Shown: piece by piece, positions 56,695 through 64,000 of the stretch
Layout of the letters: each line of letters starts with the position of its first letter
How positions within the stretch are numbered: position 1 is the first letter of the stretch
Source of the DNA: Sepioteuthis lessoniana
Taxonomy: Eukaryota > Mollusca > Cephalopoda > Myopsida > Loliginidae
DNA: 64,000 bases
NCBI GenBank assembly: GCA_963585895.1
Contig: OY757911.1
Coordinates: 86,938,275-87,002,274 of the forward strand
Reading direction: 5' to 3'
Position numbers and translations under genes: made by a program
Notes under the pieces: model-generated
What the model was told of the DNA's origin: nothing
Databases searched by the model: none
The model's input: only the letters and a program-made list of their open reading frames with translations

Positions 56695-56830
56695 CAGTGG
56701 ACTCCTATTATTAGGAATTCCGAGACGAGTGGACTGGTCAGTCCGAAATAATAGACAATAGTATCATGTCAAACAATATATATTGTTTGACACGATACTA
56801 TTGTTTGTTACTTCGGATCGATAGACTGAT
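56695..56830. repeat. Palindrome, possible DNA-transposon end
   Basis: Arms of about 38 bp meet at 56781: 'gtatcatgtcaaacaatata' on the left and its near-complement 'tatattgtttgacacgatac' on the right, widening to CCGAAATAATAGACAATA against its counterpart. The left side follows TACAGTGGACTCC, which resembles pogo/Tigger-type ends starting CAGT after TA. No second end was found, so that reading is weak. Confidence 0.55.
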
Positions 56831-57694
56831 AGATTGTTACTACTATACTTTAGTTAAATTATACTATTCAATAACAACTGCTTTGGTCGGTGATTGGTTT
56901 AGTTTATACCAAAGTCAGTTTTTTCTATAATATGTTTTCAAATAACGATAACTATTAATGATAATCTTTTTCAAACAATGATAGTTTCAAGTAACCACTT
57001 TTAATACACATATGTTGCAAACAGTGAGATGGTTCAAGTATTCCTATCTAGTACAAATAATTTACCCGCAATAGGGTTTCAAGTAGTTATTACAGTTTAA
57101 TAATAATAACAACAGAAGATATCTAATAATTATATATCTTCAATTAATTGTCTTTGTAAAATTTTCATATCCTTATTTTAAGAATCAAAATACAGGGTGT
57201 CTCAAAATAGATCCAACCCATTAATATTATTACTTAATTATTAAATCATTACTGAGACAAGCGCAATGGTAGCCATTTGGAACACTTCCTGTAAAAAAAT
57301 GCATTCTTTGAGCAAGAGACATCAAATCAATGTTAATTGTTACAATATAAGCTTCCTAGACATGCACCTTTTTTGAGGTTCTTATTATCTCAGTAATAAA
57401 TCATTATCATATAAATGGTTTGCATCTATTTTAAGACAGTTTTGAATGAATTTGTCTTCAAATAAGTAGTAAGGGAAAATATTTTTCCTCTTGTGCCCAA
57501 GACATTGTGATTAAGGATTAATAGTTGTTATAGTATACTACTTTTCAATCTGAAACAAAAAAGAACACTACATTATTATTAGTATTACTATTAGCAGTCA
57601 CATGTGTCCCATGTATATTGAGACACCCAATATTAATAGAGCTCAATTATTTTTAATGGATAAATACTTCATATCAGTGTTTTGGGGGAGTTCT
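56831..57694. other. Mostly unassigned, with a piece of the TTGATT family
   Basis: 56985-57120 contains 'ggttcaagtattcctatcta' and 'aataatttacc' blocks also seen in the TTGATT-family copies at 43270 and 60895. The rest is AT-rich. Two 'gggtgtctcaaaatag'-like and 'gagacaccc' words (57194 and 57622) may be ends of an unrecognised element. Confidence 0.4.
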
Positions 57695-57918
57695 TACCGC
57701 TAAGGGCGTAATGTAGTAGGGTGTGGTATGGTAGTAAAGGAGGTCAAAGTTTAGTTTCGTTAAGTTCACTTTTAAACTAATACCTTGGAAAAGGCATGAA
57801 CCTCCTTATCCCCAAGTTATGGTTTAAATAGTACCACAACTACTCTTCAGCAATGATGTCTTAGGCATTAAATAACCACGAAGATTCATATGTCATTAAA
57901 CAAATAAACCAAATCACC
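57695..57918 (+). mobile_element. tRNA-derived SINE, family 2, diverged
   Basis: Matches the copy at 35091-35332: 'taataccttggaaaaggcat', 'gaacctccttatccccaagt', 'ggcattaaataacc' and the tail 'tcattaaacaaataaaccaa'. The tRNA-like head is degraded beyond recognition of its boxes. Confidence 0.72.
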
Positions 57919-58003
57919 TATAAATCAGTTTTAAGACCAAATGTAGTTCAAAATTGTTTTAAACAACATCTCAGATCTATTCAACCGATAAAAACTACAT
58001 TAG

Positions 58004-58007
<4 letters not shown>

Positions 58008-58071
<64 letters not shown>
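58008..58071 (+). repeat. (TA)n microsatellite
   Basis: A pure TA run of about 32 units, the longest in the window. Confidence 0.97.
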
Positions 58072-58077
<6 letters not shown>

Positions 58078-58191
58078 TCCTAGAAACAGAGGCAACAGCT
58101 ACTGATGATCGTCAGACTTGAAATAAATAATCATTGCTTTATCACCAATATTGAACACTTTATTTATGAATTTATCAAGCTACATTATTGC

Positions 58192-58192
58192 G

Positions 58193-58233
<41 letters not shown>

Positions 58234-58234
58234 A

Positions 58235-58300
<66 letters not shown>
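58192..58300 (+). repeat. (TA)n(GT)n microsatellite
   Basis: TA units followed by about 45 GT units with one interruption. It lies directly upstream of the tail end of an antisense RTE fragment. Confidence 0.97.
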
Positions 58301-58302
<2 letters not shown>

Positions 58303-58925
58303 CATCCTCATCATCATTTCGTATCATGTGCAGAGATTTCCCTGACTCTCTCTTACCATTCGTCTCTATCGTTCATTGCATTTGGCAGCTCCGCTAGATT
58401 ACATCCTGTTTCTGTACAGAGCTTTTCTAGTTGGATGTCCAACAACTGCTCATCCGTGTGAAAGAGTCCACTAGAGAACATCGCTTATGAGCTCACCTTT
58501 ACCTCTCCAGTTGTGTCCTAAATGTCTTGTTCGTCTGATTTGAGTGGTTTTAGAGATGGGAGGTAGGTGACCGTACAGCTGCTGTTTTGCGGTATGTTAC
58601 ATCCCAGAGTTGTTCAATATAGTACATAGCATTCTTGAGCAATTGCCATCAAGATTTTTCTCTATGCGCTTAGTCAGCACCTATGTGGTACATCCATATA
58701 TTAGTATGGACACAACCGCTGCTTTCGCTAGTCACATATTGATGCCATTTTCCGTAAATGAGACGCGGCCTCCAAGGTAGGTGAATTTATCATCTAGTTT
58801 CAAGAAACCACCTGTTAGGCTGGAGATGTCACTTGCTTGATTTTGAGTAAAGTACATGTACTCTGTTTTGTCTACATTGACTTGGAGGTCTATAACGCCT
58901 GCTACCTCCTCTTTAATATACAGCA
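58301..58925 (-). mobile_element. RTE-like LINE 3' fragment
   Basis: Starts with CATCCTCATCATCATTTC (tail, reverse complement). It covers the antisense of about the last 200 codons up to the VNVDKTEYM region (about 58870) and slightly beyond. The minus frame 58732-58926 reads DLQVNVDKTEYMYF and LKLDDKFTYLGG. It has several indels. Confidence 0.8.
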
Positions 58926-59044
58926 AAGATTACATATACATGCGTCTGTTGGTGAGAAAACGAGAGATAACCATCTTTTAATTTTAATTGCATTAGGACT
59001 AATTTTAAAAAAATTCTAATGATGCTTTTGAGTGGGAATGTGCT

Positions 59045-59113
59045 TGAACCACTATACCAAAAAAGATAGATATGTTAAAATATAAAAAGTAATATAAGAA
59101 TTGAAGCACCGAA

Positions 59114-59163
<50 letters not shown>

Positions 59164-59430
59164 AGACAGCGTCTGAAGACAATGGGTGTGGATTATTCGC
59201 GTATAGAATATATGAGGAATATCATATAAATCTTTGTGAATGCTTGAGTTTCCTTCTAATTGTATGTTTCCATCTTGATGCTTTTGTCTAAGAACATGCA
59301 AAGTATAAAGCCTTGTTGATGTGGTATTAAATGAGACTTGAACTCACTGGTATTTACAGTTTGAACCGATGTACCAAAAAAGATAGATATGTTAAAATAT
59401 AAAAAGTAATATAAAAATTGAAACACCGAA

Positions 59431-59492
<62 letters not shown>

Positions 59493-59593
59493 AGACGGCG
59501 TCCGAAGACAGTGGGTGTGGATTATTTGCGTATAGAATATATGAGGAATATCATATAAATCTTTGTGAGTGCTTGAGTTTCCTTCTAATTGTA

Positions 59594-59627
<34 letters not shown>

Positions 59628-59800
59628 AATGAGTAGGTCCACGAAGAGATTTGTATTGTTTAGGATTTATTAATTTGTTTTGTTCTTACATACGTGTATG
59701 TTTCCAACTTGATACTTTTGTCAGAGAACATGCATGGCATAAGGCCTTGTTGATGTGATATTCAATGAGACTAGAACTCACTGGTGTTTGCTGTTTGAAT
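59045..59800 (+). repeat. Tandem duplication of a 330-bp unit with TA arrays
   Basis: Unit 1 (59045-59370) and unit 2 (59371-59800) share 'accaaaaaagatagatatg', a TA array, 'tgggtgtggattatt', 'atatgaggaatatcatataa', 'ccttgttgatgtg' and 'gaactcactggt'. Unit 2 carries an extra stretch at about 59596-59700 with its own TA array. Hydrophobic Ile/Tyr frames on the minus strand come from the TA arrays. Confidence 0.85.
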
Positions 59801-60639
59801 CAAACAACTAAGAAGTTTTATTAAAGTTTGAGTTCACACATATGTCATTAAGTCAACAATAATCCAAAAGAGATCTTTGCAACACAGTCCTCCAATTCAA
59901 CGTCCATATTTTGGAAAAGGAGAATGCTAGAATTCATTTTCAGAAATCACTTAGGATAGAGCTGTGACAGACTTGTACTTCATATCAATTCCAAATGATT
60001 TTACAGTTTCATGTGGGTAATTTTGGAGGAAGGGCATTTATTAAAATGACTAAATAAAGTAATTGAATGTCGGGTAACTTCAAAAACCTTATTGAGTCGC
60101 TCAAAGTAGGCATACTTGAAAATAGTCACCGATCTTCTGCGATTCAATGACGCTATAAGGGAAAAAACGTATTGCTAAATGTTTCAAATAATCCTTTTTT
60201 TAGATTATCATCATTTTAATTTATCTCAATTTTCCAGAAAGAGTACGCTCTCTGTTGAACTCAGCATACAACTTACTTTTCGTTTATTTCTAAAATCCAA
60301 ATTTACCACCAAATTTTATAGGATATATTGCAGTATCAGGATTACATTTTTCTCTTCTTATAAGTGTCTTCAAATATTTTTTTTAAACAGCATCAAAGAA
60401 TTTGAAATTTGATATAATCTTTCCATTATACCAGCTTATTTGAAACAGTGCAAAAGTTCTAGTCCATCAAAATCAAAACTGAACTTTTAAATCAAGAACT
60501 TTTAATAATCATTTTTTTTTCTATTATTTTAACATGTTCTAAGTATATTAATTTCATAACTAGTTTTTTTTATCTTAATTTTCTTGCTTTTCATATCAAA
60601 GAGCACAATTTTTTATTTTCTTCAAAAACCTGATCAATG
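59801..60639. other. No recognisable feature
   Basis: AT-rich spacer. The 77-codon frame at 60179-60412 has no recognisable motif. Confidence 0.5.
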
Positions 60640-61110
60640 AAGCGTTGATTGATTGGTTGATTGATTGATTTTAAGGTTATGTCAACCCGTCTAGTTTTTT
60701 TTCATGTTAAGAGATAATGGAAACGCATTTATTGTATGTTTTCTTTTTTACGATTAATGTGTTGCTGTTTCTTAAGGGATTTTTTTCACACAATCATGAT
60801 ACCAAATATTCTTATCTAGTACTAATAATTATATTATTACAAGTGATTATTTCCATTTAATAATAGTCATTTGTTTACATACAACGATATGGTTTCAAGT
60901 ATTCCTATCTAATGCGAATAATTTTCAAACAGATCAATGAAAAGATACGCCAAACTCCACTGATTAGCAGAAGTGGAACCTCACCACCAAATGCAGTTTA
61001 GTGTCATACTCAAGACACCTTTTTTTAAGGTACTTCTCCGCAGGGTATACAGATCAGGTGGTTTGTAAGGCACTGTTTCCATCAAAGGAGACTTATAAAG
61101 TTTAAATTCA
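60640..61110 (+). repeat. Unclassified interspersed repeat (TTGATT-headed family)
   Basis: The most complete copy. The head is repeated TTGATTGATT (60647-60671), then 'ggttatgtcaacccgtctag', two 'attccta'/'attctta' blocks, 'aaaagatacgccaaactcca' and 'atgcagtttagtgtcatac'. A trailing TCAATCAATCAAAC (about 61109) mirrors the head, so the unit may be bounded by inverted TTGA runs. Confidence 0.6.
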
Positions 61111-62005
61111 ATCAATCAAACAAAAACAGCCTAAGCTTTGCGATAAAAACGAATAACATTAAGATTAAAAAATTATCAAATAATAATAATGACAGTTTTA
61201 GACTATTCAATAGATTTGAATTATTTCTGGGATTTCTCTCGGGTGAAAAAAAAAATTAATTTTCAAGCTAATGTTGGTTTTTCCTAATCGATAGAATCAA
61301 TGAAATTAGGGAGATGTTCCTATTTCATTATGAATAAAGTAGGCTTTCTATTTATCAGTATTTCAATATTCTTATTCTAGTTTTTCTTCTCCTACATCTC
61401 CTCCGCCACCTCCTTCTTCTTCTTGTAGTCATTAACTAACCGGTACTATAGTAGCAGTAATTTACTGAGATTTTTTTCTTAGATGTGGCACGAGGCCATA
61501 CGAATGGGGCATTCAATGAAACTCGAATTCTCTCATATAGGTGCCCTTGCCGGTTCAATAGTAACTGATGACTGTTTGCTGGAAATTTGTATTGTTTTTT
61601 TTTGTTTTTGCTTTTTGGTTTTTTTGGGGGGGATTTTTTGCGAGGAAGTGCCATGTAGAATGAAAGAACTTCATGAGATATAGTATTTCAGAAGAGAAAT
61701 AAGTAGCTTTTAAATTTCATTAACGGTTTTACAGAACTACAAAAACAAAATATTCAATCAGCTAAGTACGTCCCAAAATATAAAACTGAATGGACTCGAA
61801 TGAAAGAAAAATATAAAACTGAATGGACTCGAATGAAAGAAAAATATAAGACTAAATGAACTCGAATAAAAATATAAGATTGAATGGTCTAAAATGAAAT
61901 AAAAATGCATGGCGATGAAACTCAAATAAAAATCAGTCAAAAACGTATATATATGTGATAGAAATATGTGAAAAATTGGATAAATCAATCAATCTTTTCA
62001 AAATA
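61111..62005. other. No recognisable gene
   Basis: AT-rich. Short frames at 61436-61683 on both strands have no motif beyond low complexity. 61770-61880 has three imperfect repeats of 'actgaatggactcgaatgaa' separated by about 36 bp. Confidence 0.5.
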
Positions 62006-62907
62006 CGAGGTGCATGCGATAAGTTTCCAGACTTTTTTTTTTCGTATGGGCACTTTTATTGATAGTACACACATGAAACTCTAGTCCCCTTCGAAGTAAT
62101 CTCCTCCGGCTGCAATGCACTTGTTGTACTGTTCCAACAGCTTCTGGAAAGCCCCATCGAAGTCCTCTTGTGTGAGCTTGTCAATGACCTTCGTCACAGC
62201 CTCTTTCATCTCAATTGTCTCATAACGACAACCTCTGAGCTTAGGGAATAACCAAAAGTCACAGGGAGTAGGTCTAGACTATAGGGAGGCTGAGGAACTG
62301 TCTTGGTGCCCATCTAGGTCAAATAGTCTGTGACAAGGATGGAGTTGTGGACTGGTGTATTGTCCTCGTGGAAATGCCACTGACCCGATTTGAAGAGTGC
62401 TGGCCTCTTCCAACGGAATCTCTTCCTGAACTCCCTTACAACCTCAACATAGTAACCCTAACCCTGACCCTTTGGCCAATCAACTCTGGGGTATTGACTT
62501 CCTTACTCCTCCCACAGCTCTCATCATCCCTCATAGACTCCCTGTCTTCCTTGAATCTCTTATGCCACTCAAAAACTGATGTTCGATTCCTGCAAGATGC
62601 TCCAAAAGCAGTCTGAACCATTCCATACGTTTCTGTGGTATTTTTCCAAGTTTAAAGCAGAATTTTATTGCATATCGTTCTTCTAAATTGTCAGATTGCA
62701 TTTTTGAAAATCACCAGGTGTCACAATCAGCCTTTAGTGGGGTGTATTCATATTCCTACTGTAGCCGTTCATTTGAATCTGAAATCATAAAAATAGATCA
62801 GTCATCTCATAAGATGTATAGCAATAACATACTGAATTTTCAAGAGTCTACGACAATTTTAAATGCCCATACGAAAAAAAGTCTGGAAACTTATCGTATA
62901 CACCTCA
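62006..62907 (-). mobile_element. Internally deleted mariner-type transposon, second copy
   Basis: 902 bp flanked by TA (62004-62005 and 62908-62909). The inverted ends CGAGGTGCATGCGATAAG and TGAGGTGTATACGATAAG continue TTTCCAGAC. It shares the internal deletion junction and the flanking TAACCCTAACCCTGACCC of the copy at 7858-8749. The target here is followed by ATATATAT. Confidence 0.88.
62080..62621 (-). pseudogene. Mariner transposase remnant, second copy
   Basis: The N-terminal piece (62621-62436) has VFEWHKRFKEDRESM and ends LIGQRVRVRVTMLRL-stop. After the same deletion and frame change as the first copy it continues REFRKRFRWKRP and EDNTPVHNSILVTDYLT. A stop and a later frame change destroy the region with the third catalytic residue. 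It is non-functional. Confidence 0.82.
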
Positions 62908-62909
62908 TA

Positions 62910-64000
62910 TATATATTGAAAAAACCTGAAAAAAGCCGACCGTAGGGAAATTACAACGACATTTTTTATAAGAGAATGCAACTCCTCAATCCCGCAAAGG
63001 GTACCTATAGGTCAAGTGTGGCTCCCCTGATCGAATTCATCCTTGCATATGTGACCAGCAAGATTATTGTCTTTCACGTTGACATTACCCCCGTGCACTC
63101 TCGTTTGGCTTCTCAAACCAGTTGCCAACCTTCATATTTTTATCATAGAAAAGATAGGAATTACCAGTAGGCTGCCACGGATGAATCTGCGTAGAATAAA
63201 CGTCCGATTGTTTGCTATCATGAGCAAATCCGGCTATGGACAGACTTAACGGCAGATGTAACAGAAATGTTCAGGCTAAAAAGTGTTTGGGATTGTGCTC
63301 AAAAAGAAACTGACAGACAGACAGCTCAGGAGGCAATATAGGCAGTATATCATTCATAAACAAGTACCCCAGAAAATGAAATGAAAATTTTTTTATTTCT
63401 AATGGAATACAGTCAAGTGGATGTTATTATTTTTTACCAAAGTGTTGTATAGCCACATAATACATATACAACTATACACGGAAAGATAGTCAACATACTG
63501 ACGACTTTAATGAACGAACACATTTCTTTGTAAAAATATATCTCTCACAGTTTATTCGAAAGGGTTGATGCTGGTTGTGTGTGAGAGGTGAGTTGGAGAA
63601 TGAGAGAGACTGCCACATATTGACCCCAAGTTCCTCGGACCATAGCAGCACTTTATCCTCATTCTGCTGGGCTGTTCAACCGTGGGTCCTGAGGGCCCCA
63701 ACCTGGAGCTGGTTCTCACTTTGCTGGCATCCTATCTCCAACTGCGACTGGAAATTACTGCCTCGAACTAACTCAAGCCGTCTGTGGCACCTGGTTATAT
63801 AATTGTTTGACATCCACCTGCTTCCTGCGGGCGTACGCATCTGCACTGAATTCAACCACGTCCACAGTCAAGGTGATATTCCGATATCTTCGACCGGATG
63901 CACCTGTTTCCGCTGTTCCTCTGTTTATTTACACAGGTGCATCTCTTAATTGACGGCTCGGTCGAGGGTCAATATATTACAAAAGTTTAGAGCTTTAAAA
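62910..64000. other. Unassigned, partly less AT-rich
   Basis: 63160-63350 and 63580-63960 are distinctly richer in G and C than the surroundings. I see no gene I can name: frames of 60-75 codons at 62976-63249 and 63575-63802 have no recognisable domain. It could be the edge of an element that extends past the window. Confidence 0.35.

Noticed and set aside
63575-63960. Host exon or retrovirus-like LTR in GC-richer DNA
   Set aside because: Composition differs from the surroundings, but I find no domain, repeat pair or boundary to support either reading.

Overview
This window is repeat-dominated, AT-rich animal DNA. I found no recognisable single-copy host gene, no tRNA or rRNA gene, and nothing bacterial. 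The mix of repeats is what I would expect of a coleoid cephalopod, probably an octopus: several tRNA-derived SINE families, an internally deleted mariner, an RTE-like LINE ending in (ATG)n, a Penelope-like element, a P/THAP transposon, and dense (TA)n, (CA)n and (AAT)n arrays. The organism call rests on family recognition and was not checked by a search.

Layout. 1-9.8 kb: old SINE and RTE fragments, three short hammerhead-like motifs, and one mariner deletion derivative (7858-8749). 9.85-25.4 kb: a pile-up of decayed copies of one non-LTR retrotransposon that carries a reverse transcriptase followed by a C-terminal zinc knuckle and a PD-type endonuclease-like segment (R2/R4-like, called the RLE element here). 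One copy is split by two SINEs and by a complete-length P/THAP transposon (21420-24579). 25.9-31 kb: an unclassified repeat family, a 36-bp coding-phase minisatellite, microsatellites and RTE pieces. 31.1-34.3 kb: remnants of a protein family of unknown function, one lying inside a 2.05-kb unit with CACTGG terminal inverted repeats and TTA target duplications. This is the strongest candidate for an undescribed mobile element. 34.7-44.3 kb: RTE copies, a 261-bp MITE, and a Penelope-like element with inverted terminal repeats that carry hammerhead-like cores. 45-52.6 kb: a SINE, CA-rich DNA, a near-perfect hairpin and more RLE copies. 53.0-56.25 kb: an uninterrupted RTE-like element encoding 1009 aa, the only convincing intact gene here. 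56.3-64 kb: SINE and RTE fragments, a tandem duplication, another unclassified repeat copy and a second mariner derivative.

How it fits together. The features form a layered insertion history, not a pathway. SINEs and the P element interrupt RLE copies, RTE copies interrupt RLE, RTE and the unclassified repeat, and microsatellites mark LINE tails. The 53-56 kb RTE is the youngest and may still be functional. Everything else that once coded is broken by stops, frameshifts or deletions. Repeat boundaries are estimates from comparing copies by eye within the window, good to about 10-20 bp unless a target duplication fixes them.
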